Of a stretch of DNA of 8,276 bases, positions 1-5,186 are shown one piece after another (position 1 is the stretch's first letter; each line of letters starts with the position of its first letter). A program made the translations under genes and the position numbers. Source of the stretch: JBFMAE01 sp040756085 (GTDB taxonomy: Bacteria > Desulfobacterota > BSN033 > UBA1163); assembly GCA_040756085.1 (NCBI GenBank), contig JBFMAE010000083.1:1-8276 (forward strand). Reading direction: 5' to 3'. The notes under the pieces were generated by a model. It ran no database searches. It was given only the letters and a program-made list of their open reading frames with translations, and was not told where the DNA came from.

Positions 1-462
1 CTCACACTCTCCCAAAACTCTCTTGACCAATTCATAAGGAAGTTCAGGTTTAGTTCCGTATCCTAAGGTATAACAGCCTTTACATCTGAGGTTGCAGTGA
101 AGAGTCGGTGAAAGGATCATGATAAAGGGAGGCCTGAAGCCGTGCTCAGCCTCAAATTCTTCCCGTTTCTTTCCACCAAGGAACCAGGCACGATAAAAAA
201 GTGTTTCAAAAAGGATTCGAGTATTTTGCTTTGATAAATAATTAAGAACCCTTCGGAAAAGAAGTTTAGCAGGATGTTTTGGATCCTTAAGAAGACAGCG
301 AACACCAGCAATGCCAGAAAGAACTTCCTCATCGGAGGTAAGCTTTTCACCCAAGTATGTCAAACGAATGAGATTTTCATCAGAGATATTTCCCAGAAGC
401 TCTAAGATCAGATGGACTACCTGTTTCGTTGTGAAACCCTCAATCTTAGATTTAAAATCCAT
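1..462 (-). CDS. Radical SAM protein, N-terminal part (runs off window)
   Basis: The first 154 codons are open from an ATG at 462 to the window edge, so the C-terminus is missing. The start has a strong Shine-Dalgarno site (AGGAGGTGTTAC before ATG). Residues 1-110 form an alpha-helical, charged region without cysteine motifs. A radical SAM motif follows at residues 118-131: SPTLHCNLRCKGCY, with the CxxxCxxC cysteines at 123, 127 and 130 that would bind the 4Fe-4S cluster and S-adenosylmethionine. The family makes a 5'-deoxyadenosyl radical; the substrate cannot be told because the barrel and any C-terminal SPASM-type cluster domain lie outside. A helical leader of about 110 residues before the motif is longer than in minimal radical SAM enzymes. 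It lies 73 nt after the CBM48 gene on the same strand, so co-transcription is possible but unproven. Confidence 0.85.
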   Translation of the reverse strand, partial: MDFKSKIEGFTTKQVVHLILELLGNISDENLIRLTYLGEKLTSDEEVLSGIAGVRCLLKDPKHPAKLLFRRVLNYLSKQNTRILFETLFYRAWFLGGKKREEFEAEHGFRPPFIMILSPTLHCNLRCKGCYTLGYGTKPELPYELVKRVLGECE

Positions 463-535
463 GTAACACCTCCTTTGATCTTACCCATCTCCTCTGAAAA
501 TCAACCAGTTAATATCTCAAAAAATATTCCAAAGG

Positions 536-817
536 TTATTCCACTATTTTCATGCAATTCACTGTACCAAATGGGTTTTCGATAAAAGAAGAGCAGCTGG
601 GGTCATTCTGCCATTCTCCATCCACAAGGAATCGGTACTCGTACTGACCCGGACCTAATCGAAGTGAAATCTTCCAAACCCCGTTCTTCTCCTGTTTCAA
701 GGGGTGTGCAGATAAATTCCATTGGTTGAAGCTCCCAGCTATAAATACGCTCGTCGCTTGAGGTGCTGATAGACTAAACTCTGTTTTCATTAACTTCGGT
801 TTTTTCTTGGTTGCCAT
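536..817 (-). CDS. Stand-alone CBM48 (AMPK-type glycogen-binding) protein
   Basis: A 93-residue protein that is almost entirely one carbohydrate-binding module of family 48, the fold found at the N-terminus of glycogen branching and debranching enzymes and in the AMPK beta subunit. The pattern is clear: FIAGSFNQW at residues 25-33, GVWKISLRL at 46-54, GQYEYRFLVDGEW at 57-69 and GTVN at 84-87. The residues matching the sugar-stacking tryptophans of AMPK beta (W33, W69) and its sugar-contacting asparagine (N87) are present, so alpha-glucan binding is plausible. A short lysine-rich N-terminus (residues 4-11) precedes the module. No catalytic domain, signal peptide or membrane segment is visible, so it is probably a cytoplasmic targeting or regulatory module. 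The start has a good ribosome site (GGAGGTAGATC before ATG). Neighbours, a bacterioferritin and a radical SAM protein, do not explain its role. Confidence 0.9.
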   Translation of the reverse strand: MATKKKPKLMKTEFSLSAPQATSVFIAGSFNQWNLSAHPLKQEKNGVWKISLRLGPGQYEYRFLVDGEWQNDPSCSSFIENPFGTVNCMKIVE

Positions 818-897
818 GATCTACCTCCTTCTTGCTTTTGCTTCATCAGTCTTTAGAAAGACTCTGATACAGGGAGACAGCTGTACACATGCAGTCC

Positions 898-1359
898 TTA
901 TTTGCCCGTGAAGGTAGCTATATAGGCCGCACCGAGCTTGTCCACATGATTCTTAATATTTTCAAAAAAGTTGAGATGGCCTTCTTCGTCACTGAGAAGC
1001 TCCTCAAAGAGCTCCTTCGATTTCTGGTCCTTTTCAGAAGTACAGATAACCGTTGCTTCGTTATACATCTTGATAGCCTGCCTCTCCAGGACAATATCAG
1101 TGGCCAGCATCTCAGGGATCTCCTGCCCTTTTTGGGAAATTGTATTCGGTTTCGAGATAGGTTCCCCTCTGAGGAACAAAACTCTCTCAGCCAGCTTCTC
1201 GGCGTGCTTCATTTTGGCAGCCGCAATTTGCTTTATCTTGGTAGCTAATTTATCTAAACCCTTATTCTCCATTTCATAATGATGGGTCATGTACTGATCG
1301 ATCGCTTCAAGTTCTCTTAAACGAGCTTCAGTCAACAGATCGATTACTGTCTGAATCAT
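898..1359 (-). CDS. bfr: Bacterioferritin-like ferritin with altered ferroxidase site
   Basis: A 153-residue four-helix ferritin-like protein aligning without gaps to E. coli Bfr at an offset of two residues. Bacterioferritins form 24-mers that oxidise Fe(II) at a di-iron centre and store Fe(III), with haem between subunits. Visible ligands are E16 (E. coli E18), H52 (H54), E92 (E94), E125 (E127) and H128 (H130); the haem-ligand methionine is M50 (M52). The bridging glutamate E51 is replaced by K49 in KMKHAEK, and the inner-surface iron-site residues H46 and D50 become Q44 and A48. Haem binding may therefore be kept while ordinary ferroxidase chemistry is doubtful. The reading frame is open to 1431, but the ATG at 1359 is preferred: it has TAGGAGA upstream, matches the family length, and avoids overlap with the J-domain gene 25 nt upstream. 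Likely cytoplasmic. Confidence 0.88.
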   Translation of the reverse strand: MIQTVIDLLTEARLRELEAIDQYMTHHYEMENKGLDKLATKIKQIAAAKMKHAEKLAERVLFLRGEPISKPNTISQKGQEIPEMLATDIVLERQAIKMYNEATVICTSEKDQKSKELFEELLSDEEGHLNFFENIKNHVDKLGAAYIATFTGK

Positions 1360-1363
1360 GGAT

Positions 1364-1370
1364 TCTCCTA
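1364..1370 (-). promoter_or_regulatory. Ribosome binding site deciding the bacterioferritin start
   Basis: TAGGAGA on the minus strand lies four bases before the ATG at 1359. The longer in-frame option beginning at 1431 would overlap the end of the J-domain gene and add 24 residues absent from Bfr proteins, so this site supports the shorter protein. Confidence 0.75.
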
Positions 1371-1384
1371 AAAACTCGACCACC

Positions 1385-2011
1385 TTAAATGATCCCCACC
1401 CGCAATAGAATTTCGCCATCCTTTGATTCATTTGAAACCACTCTGAGTAAGGTCCCCGGTCTTACGCCACGAGGTATTTGGACAAGAAATTTCTTCTGTT
1501 CTCCTATCGAATTAACAATAATCTCTTTTTCCGCTCCCCAATATGCTTCTATTGGCGTAAGTGGAAGTTCATAGATTTCATCTACTTCTTCTTTTTCCGA
1601 TAAGTCCTTCAGAGATTCTTGAAAGAATGCCCCTATAAAAAAATTGGCTTTCCTCCGGCCACAACCTCTTCCTCTCCTTCCGCAGAAGAACCCGCGAAAA
1701 GACCGGTTTTCGAATCCAAACCTGAACTCTCTGAAGAGTTCTTCGAAGTTGAGATCGCTGAAGATATCCTCTGTTGTATATCTACGCTTGAAACCGCTGT
1801 GACCAAACCGGTCATACTCTTTTCTCTTTTCCGGGTCGCCCAAAACAGCATAGGCTTCGCCTATTTCCTTGAATATTTCTTCGCTTTCCGAATCATCAGG
1901 GTGATGATCGGGATGGTACTTCAAGGCCAATTTTCTATAAGCCCTTTTAATCTCATCCTCTGATGCGTTTCGATTGAGGCCCAATATCTGGTAATAATCT
2001 TTCTGAAGCAC
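1385..2011 (-). CDS. Short J-domain (DnaJ-type) cochaperone with one C-terminal domain
   Basis: A 208-residue Hsp40-type protein. Residues 4-70 are a J domain: DYYQILGL at 5-12, KLALKYHPD with the essential HPD at 33-35, and YDRFG at 66-70; this domain stimulates the ATPase of DnaK. Residues 81-130 are Phe/Gly/Arg-rich, like a G/F linker, with two isolated cysteines (110, 117) and no DnaJ CxxCxGxG zinc repeats. Residues 145-208 resemble a single DnaJ C-terminal beta domain (YELPLTPIEAYWGA, then IPRGVRPGTLLRV). DnaJ and CbpA have two such domains plus a dimerisation helix and are about 300 residues or more, so this is a shortened class B form; the stop is clean and I see no frameshift. The start is GTG with GGGAG seven bases upstream; an earlier in-frame TGA excludes a longer start. 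It lies between a zinc-ribbon gene and the bacterioferritin gene. Confidence 0.9.
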   Translation of the reverse strand: MLQKDYYQILGLNRNASEDEIKRAYRKLALKYHPDHHPDDSESEEIFKEIGEAYAVLGDPEKRKEYDRFGHSGFKRRYTTEDIFSDLNFEELFREFRFGFENRSFRGFFCGRRGRGCGRRKANFFIGAFFQESLKDLSEKEEVDEIYELPLTPIEAYWGAEKEIIVNSIGEQKKFLVQIPRGVRPGTLLRVVSNESKDGEILLRVGII

Positions 2012-2054
2012 TCTTAAACTCCCTCAAGAGGTACACGACCTCCTAATTGATCGC

Positions 2055-2240
2055 TCAGGTGGATCCGGTTGAACATCCGTCAGAAGATTTGACAGTGCCT
2101 GAGCTAAAAAGGGATAAAACCCTCTGCGGTCTATCGGTTTGACACCTGGGACACCGAAGATGGCTACTGTCCTCATTCATCTTTTGCAACACTTCGAATC
2201 TTTCTTTACATTTTCGACATTCATACTCATAGATAGGCAT
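2055..2240 (-). CDS. FmdB-family zinc-ribbon protein (first copy)
   Basis: A 61-residue protein beginning MPIYEYECRKC, the signature of the FmdB/CxxC_CXXC_SSSS zinc-ribbon family. Two CxxC pairs (C8/C11 and C30/C33) would bind one zinc ion. The family is named after a putative regulator near formamidase genes, but the biochemical role of most members is unknown. The tail is Ser/Gly/Thr-rich (SSGTVKSSDGCSTGST) with a fifth cysteine at 56. Its ATG shares one base with the TAA stop of the upstream gene (TAATG), and AAAGGAGG lies ten bases before the start, so translation is probably coupled. It is a divergent paralogue of the gene at 3497-3739; the first 11 residues and the cysteine positions match exactly apart from a few substitutions. 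Confidence 0.9.
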   Translation of the reverse strand: MPIYEYECRKCKERFEVLQKMNEDSSHLRCPRCQTDRPQRVLSLFSSGTVKSSDGCSTGST

Positions 2241-2542
2241 TACGGCGCTTCCTCCTTTCTCTGCTTTAGATGGCCTTTTTCAAACAAAGGCTCTTCCATA
2301 TCCAATACTTTCAAGGGACTCTTCCCGGTAAAAAGCTTGATGATCTTTCCGACGGTATAAGCATTTCCTCTAAGCATCAATTTGCAGTTTTTGAAACTGC
2401 TTCCGGAAACTTCTGTCTCCCCCCTTTCAAGGATGATGATGCAGTTTTCGAATTCACAATGAACAAAGGATTTCCCATCCAGTTCGACTTTCTCATTATT
2501 AGAAAACTTAGAATTCTTGTATCGAACCTTATATTCCTGCAT
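2240..2542 (-). CDS. Small unknown protein with paired F-x-x-C/N-C motifs
   Basis: A 100-residue protein that I do not recognise as a named family. The central part reads FVHCEFENC at residues 26-34 and SSFKNCKLMLRG at 48-59: two similar units with phenylalanine and cysteine at regular spacing, each followed by a hydrophobic strand. This looks like two coils of a pentapeptide-repeat-like or small beta-helical fold. Three cysteines (29, 34, 53) could be structural or metal-binding. The C-terminal third is basic (GKIIKLFTGKSP, then HLKQRKEE). No signal peptide or membrane helix is visible. It starts one base after the TGA of the NifU-like gene (TGAAATG) and its stop overlaps the next ATG, so it is embedded in a coupled cluster. 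The ribosome site is weak, which fits translational coupling. The reading frame is convincing from context, the function is unknown. Confidence 0.75.
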   Translation of the reverse strand: MQEYKVRYKNSKFSNNEKVELDGKSFVHCEFENCIIILERGETEVSGSSFKNCKLMLRGNAYTVGKIIKLFTGKSPLKVLDMEEPLFEKGHLKQRKEEAP

Positions 2543-2543
2543 T

Positions 2544-3005
2544 TCAGGTCTCAGTCTCGTGCTTTTCGGGATTACACTTTTTAGACTCAGAATAATTTTT
2601 AACAGCTTCTTTTAGGGTATTTGATGCCAGAAGTGCGCAATGGACACTCTCTTCCGGCAAGCCATCTAGGGCATTTAATATCATTTGCTGGCTTATCTCC
2701 GCCGCCTCCTCAAGCTTTTTCCCTTGAGCCAGTTCTGTTGTCATACTGCCTGCGGCTATGCTGGAAGCACATCCATCCGTCACGAATCTAATTTTTGAAA
2801 TCTTATGATCTCTTACCTTGAAGGAGATCTGCATCGTATCCCCACAGGGACCTTTAATTTTTGCAAAACCATCCGGATTCCTAATCTTTCCCAAGTTCCT
2901 TGGATTTAACCATCGTTCGATCACCTTTTCAGAATAGATCTTTCTGGCATCCTCCATGATGGATGCTTGAAGTTCGTTTACCGTCTTTTCAAAATCATTG
3001 GACAT
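2544..3005 (-). CDS. NifU/IscU-type iron-sulfur cluster scaffold protein
   Basis: A 153-residue protein of the U-type scaffold family on which 2Fe-2S or 4Fe-4S clusters are built before delivery to apoproteins. The three ligand cysteines and the assisting aspartate are all there: GPCGD at residues 52-56 (C54, D56), TDGCASS with C79, and SVHC with H122 and C123. Canonical NifU/IscU N-termini are about 125-130 residues; here a helical N-terminal extension of about 20 residues and a charged tail with C144 are added. The LPPVK motif used by HscA to recognise IscU is missing (GLPEESVHC instead), so this is nearer to a stand-alone NifU-like scaffold than to the ISC system; no cysteine desulfurase or HscA/HscB is in the window. 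The start has AAGGAG seven bases upstream and overlaps the tsaA end by 11 bases. Confidence 0.93.
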   Translation of the reverse strand: MSNDFEKTVNELQASIMEDARKIYSEKVIERWLNPRNLGKIRNPDGFAKIKGPCGDTMQISFKVRDHKISKIRFVTDGCASSIAAGSMTTELAQGKKLEEAAEISQQMILNALDGLPEESVHCALLASNTLKEAVKNYSESKKCNPEKHETET

Positions 3006-3468
3006 GCTTTGACTCCTTCAGCCCTTTGCCGTAAACTTTTGAAAAATCTGTACCTTTGACCCATCCAATCCTGACGTTCGTTTTTGCATCAATTTCTGGC
3101 AGATAGGGTTTGATATCAATAAGGGGTGTCCCTTCCAACGCATCTAACCCTTTTACTTTTAGTTTATTTCCATCTCTTTCGATCAATTCAACGACAGAAA
3201 AACCCAGGGCATTCGGCCTATTCGGAGATCGGGTTGCAAATACACCGTGGGGTTTAGAATCCCATGGTGTATTGACCAATAAATCAAAATCTTTAGACTG
3301 GTGCAGCCAATATAAGAGAATTAAATGGGAAAACCCATCGATATCCTTTAGCCCCTCTGCATATTGCTCAAATATTTCAATCCAACAGACTTCTTCCCGA
3401 CCTTGAGGCGGGCACCCTTTTCTATCCTTAAAGGGGGAGTGGATGATTCCTATGGGTTGAAGATTCAT
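2995..3468 (-). CDS. tsaA: tRNA (t6A37) N6-methyltransferase TsaA/TrmO
   Basis: A 157-residue protein of the UPF0066/TsaA family. E. coli TrmO is a SAM-dependent methyltransferase that converts t6A37 to m6t6A37 in tRNA-Thr read by ACY codons, using an unusual beta-barrel fold. Family hallmarks are the start QPIGIIHSPF (residues 4-13), the block HGVFATRSPNRPNALGFS (74-91) and the SAM/active-site segment LIDIKPYLPEID. It has only the methyltransferase domain and lacks the C-terminal domain of the 235-residue E. coli enzyme, as is common outside gammaproteobacteria and in archaea. The ATG is preceded by GAGAGGAAAAT. Its end overlaps the NifU-like gene by 11 bases, which ties its expression to Fe-S assembly. 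Many family members sit in metal or cofactor clusters and their true substrate is untested, so the tRNA role is inferred from the family. Confidence 0.93.
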   Translation of the reverse strand: MNLQPIGIIHSPFKDRKGCPPQGREEVCWIEIFEQYAEGLKDIDGFSHLILLYWLHQSKDFDLLVNTPWDSKPHGVFATRSPNRPNALGFSVVELIERDGNKLKVKGLDALEGTPLIDIKPYLPEIDAKTNVRIGWVKGTDFSKVYGKGLKESKHVQ

Positions 3469-3496
3469 ATTTTCCTCTCTGTAACATCATGTCCTG

Positions 3497-3739
3497 TCAA
3501 TCTCTTCTACAACTGCCGCCAGTAGAACAGGGTGGGGTGGAGCATCGTTCCTCTCTTCCGCAGCATGTGTGCCCGGGTGATCTTTTCTCACCTTTCAAAG
3601 GATGAGACACTGAGATCATCTTTTCCAGTTGGGAACTTCCACACTCTTTGCAGCTCAAGGATTCGCCTTTCGAACCGATCCCCACCAAAAACTCCGAAAT
3701 GGTTCCGCAATTATTACAGCGATATTCATAAATAGGCAT
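3497..3739 (-). CDS. FmdB-family zinc-ribbon protein with Cys-rich tail (second copy)
   Basis: An 80-residue protein starting MPIYEYRCNNCG, with the zinc-ribbon pairs C8/C11 and C30/C33 typical of the FmdB family. After the ribbon comes a tail of about 30 residues with five further cysteines (59, 60, 66, 71, 77; motif CCGREERC then CSTPPCSTGGSC) and a histidine at 57. This tail may bind a second metal; it is not part of the core family. An in-frame GTG six bases upstream lies inside the Shine-Dalgarno sequence, so the ATG at 3739 is taken as the start. The gene is 28 nt upstream of tsaA, in the same direction. The paralogue at 2055-2240 closes the same coupled cluster. Function unknown; a role in metal sensing or cofactor delivery is speculation from the cysteines and the NifU-like neighbour. 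Confidence 0.9.
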   Translation of the reverse strand: MPIYEYRCNNCGTISEFLVGIGSKGESLSCKECGSSQLEKMISVSHPLKGEKRSPGHTCCGREERCSTPPCSTGGSCRRD

Positions 3740-3743
3740 TTCC

Positions 3744-3750
3744 ACCTCCT
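3744..3750 (-). promoter_or_regulatory. Shine-Dalgarno of the second FmdB-type gene
   Basis: A full AGGAGGT on the minus strand lies four bases before the ATG at 3739. It overlaps the alternative in-frame GTG at 3745, which excludes that GTG as the normal start. Confidence 0.8.
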
Positions 3751-3819
3751 ACGCCCAATGTCAAGACCTCGTCCGTACATTTCACTTCAGTCATTGTTTT
3801 CCCTTACCTGCTTCTCAGC

Positions 3820-4059
3820 TTATTCTTCCTCATCATCCAACGATTTTTTAGGCCTGATGTACACAATCCGGCATTGCCCTTGAGATTCCTCTAAATAGGG
3901 AGAACTGTCTTTTTTAGAATGAGTTCGTTTTGGAGGCTGTAGATGAACTTCGTAGCCCAGGAGATCGTATATCTCTACCGCATCTTTTGCCTGAGCCTCA
4001 TCGGCAACAAATTGACGAAGCCACCCCTTTTTTTCTAATTGTTTGTGGGTTTGTCTCAT
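3820..4059 (-). CDS. Small conserved-looking hypothetical protein
   Basis: A 79-residue, highly charged protein without membrane segments or signal peptide. The N-terminal part, KKGWLRQFVADEAQAKDAVEIYDLLGYEVHLQPP at residues 10-43 described by its ends WLRQFVADE and LGYEVHLQP, reads like an amphipathic helix followed by a beta strand. It ends with CRIVYIRPKK, a strand with the only cysteine (C63), and an acidic tail. From memory, similar small proteins with a W-x-R-x-F-V-A-D-E start, an E-L/I-Y-x-x-L-G-[FY]-E-V centre and an I-Y-x-R end occur in sulfate reducers and relatives, usually with more cysteines; I cannot name a family or a function. The start ATG has AGAGGA upstream. It is the first gene of the long minus-strand run, about 80 nt ahead of the FmdB-type gene, and has a plausible promoter at 4221-4248. 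Confidence 0.75.
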   Translation of the reverse strand: MRQTHKQLEKKGWLRQFVADEAQAKDAVEIYDLLGYEVHLQPPKRTHSKKDSSPYLEESQGQCRIVYIRPKKSLDDEEE

Positions 4060-4220
4060 AAAATCCTCTTGTTTCTTGATTAAATACTTGCCATTAATCT
4101 CTACTTTTAGAAAAAGTGAGCAATCTTACCATCTCCTTTGTCTTGGCTATTATCTAAATAACGCCATGAAATCCCTTTTATCTCCTCTATGACCGTCATT
4201 TTAGAAACATTCTGTGCCCA

Positions 4221-4248
4221 TTTATAATTTAAGTTTGAATTATATCAA
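4221..4248 (-). promoter_or_regulatory. Sigma70-like promoter ahead of the left gene run
   Basis: On the minus strand, TTGATA (4243-4248) and TATAAA (4221-4226) are separated by 16 bases, close to the sigma70 consensus. Transcription would begin near 4213, giving an untranslated leader of about 150 bases before the ATG at 4059. No longer gene occupies this gap. A palindrome overlaps the -35 box. Prediction from sequence only, in AT-rich DNA where chance matches are common. Confidence 0.45.
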
Positions 4249-4253
4249 TTCAA
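4235..4253. repeat. AT-rich palindrome overlapping the promoter -35 region
   Basis: A perfect inverted repeat TTGAATT-ATATC-AATTCAA with seven-base arms and a five-base spacer. It lies 16 bases after the MetV-like stop and covers the -35 hexamer of the predicted promoter at 4221-4248, so it could be a repressor or activator site. There is no following T-run, so it is not an obvious terminator. Confidence 0.4.
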
Positions 4254-4268
4254 TATTGCTTTCTGATT

Positions 4269-4940
4269 TCATTGTTTCAGATCCTCTCTGGCTATCCTCC
4301 TTGGTCCACTATCACGGGATTCCACACCCCATCGCTTTGCAGGTATTATCTCCTCAAGCTTATGAAGCTGCCCAAGGACCTTCATCCTGTCATAGATCAA
4401 TTGCCAGGCACAATCAGTCTCCTTCTTTATCTCACACTTTCCCTTTGAGGATCCACCGCAAGGACCGTTTAATAACTGTTTTGCACATCGGGCTATGGGA
4501 CATATTCCCCCGGTCTTTTCAAGAATGCAGTTTCCACAAGCCTGACACCTCTCCTCCCAGAAACCATGAATTACGGTTTCTCCGAGGAAGAGAGTATTTG
4601 TACCCGGGAAAATAGGTGTCCTTTCATAATGGCGCACAAGGGTTTGGACACCAACTCCACATGCAATTGAAAGAATTGCCTCAACCTTCTCAACAAGCTC
4701 CGCCATCTCAATTGCAAATTCTGGCTCACACTGCCTGGGGGGAGTGAATTCGGTGACCTCAAGGGGTCTTCCCATCCTCCTTCTCACCATCCGGAGAGCA
4801 GAGGCAAGAAGTTCAACCTCCCTCTCACCCCCAGAATGACAGACCGTAACACAGGCCCCGCAGCCCGAAAGGAGGATCTTGTTATATGGTTCAAGGTATC
4901 TAAGAATCTCTTCTAAGGGTTTCTGCTCGGCCTTTATCAC
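4269..4940 (-). CDS. Methylenetetrahydrofolate reductase C-terminal domain protein (MetV-like)
   Basis: A 223-residue, cysteine-rich protein (13 Cys) of the MTHFR_C family, the MetV partner of MetF in acetogens such as Moorella, where the two reduce methylene-tetrahydrofolate in the Wood-Ljungdahl methyl branch. Landmarks are SGCGACVTVCHSGGERE (C27, C30, C34), ECEP-type C71, IACGVGVQ (C94), and a cluster region CQACGNC (132, 135, 138), CPIARC (147, 152), GPCGG (161), C169 and C177. The last 35 residues include KRWGVESRDSGPRRI, the usual end of the family. These cysteines probably hold Fe-S clusters or zinc that pass electrons to MetF. The start is GTG with GGGGGAG just upstream. No metF, hdrA or mvhD gene is visible next to it: the flanks are a tRNA upstream and an unknown gene downstream, so its partner must be encoded elsewhere. 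Confidence 0.88.
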   Translation of the reverse strand: MIKAEQKPLEEILRYLEPYNKILLSGCGACVTVCHSGGEREVELLASALRMVRRRMGRPLEVTEFTPPRQCEPEFAIEMAELVEKVEAILSIACGVGVQTLVRHYERTPIFPGTNTLFLGETVIHGFWEERCQACGNCILEKTGGICPIARCAKQLLNGPCGGSSKGKCEIKKETDCAWQLIYDRMKVLGQLHKLEEIIPAKRWGVESRDSGPRRIAREDLKQ

Positions 4941-5057
4941 CTTCTCCCCCTGAATGTTGGATAAAGCTCAAATGTTCATAACCAATGAGTTTGTTCCCAA
5001 CCTTTTATTGTCCAACCTCTCTACAGAACCTCACACAAAAATCCAATCAATTCCATC

Positions 5058-5154
5058 TTCAAAAATTATGGGCCGTGTGGGACTCGAACCCACGACTCCC
5101 TGCTTAAAAGGCAGGTACTCTACCTCCTGAGTTAACGGCCCAAATAATTTTGAA
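5058..5154. repeat. Inverted repeats flanking tRNA-Lys (extended precursor stem)
   Basis: TTCAAAAATTAT at 5058-5069 and ATAATTTTGAA at 5144-5154 are complementary except for one extra A, and they flank the tRNA directly. In the primary transcript the leader and trailer would pair and lengthen the seven-base acceptor stem by about 11 base pairs, interrupted by two unpaired bases at 5142-5143. Confidence 0.6.
5069..5141 (-). tRNA. tRNA-Lys (anticodon TTT)
   Basis: A complete cloverleaf can be folded by hand: acceptor GGGCCGT pairing with ACGGCCC, D arm ACTC/GAGT with loop AGGAGGTA, anticodon arm CCTGC/GCAGG with loop CTTTTAA (anticodon TTT, lysine), a five-base variable loop, and T arm GTGGG/CCCAC with loop TTCGAGT. 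The total is 73 bases including discriminator A at 5069; CCA is not encoded. It would read AAA and AAG codons. It sits alone between an unknown gene and the MetV-like gene. Confidence 0.97.
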
Positions 5155-5186
5155 AAACCCTTTAAAATATCCACCCTTTTCTTTAT

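Noticed and set aside
845..868. Hairpin ATCAGTCTTT...AAAGA..CTGAT between the bacterioferritin and CBM48 genes as a terminator
   Set aside because: The stem is AT-rich with a two-base bulge and is followed on the minus strand by GAAGCAAAAG, not a T-run, so it is not a convincing intrinsic terminator.
889..1279. Plus-strand open frames opposite the bacterioferritin gene
   Set aside because: They have no family features and mirror the codon structure of the clear minus-strand gene.
3728..3796. Possible 22-codon peptide starting MTEVKC ahead of the second FmdB-type gene
   Set aside because: An AGGGA site lies upstream and the frame ends just inside fmdB, but the predicted peptide is short, resembles nothing and its 3' half is the Shine-Dalgarno region of the next gene.
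4060..4200. Thirty-codon frame (MTVIEEIKG...) that might join the 3820-4059 gene through a frameshift at a T-run
   Set aside because: There is no ribosome site, the join would need a shift at TTTTTC next to a stop, and the downstream gene already has a good start of its own.
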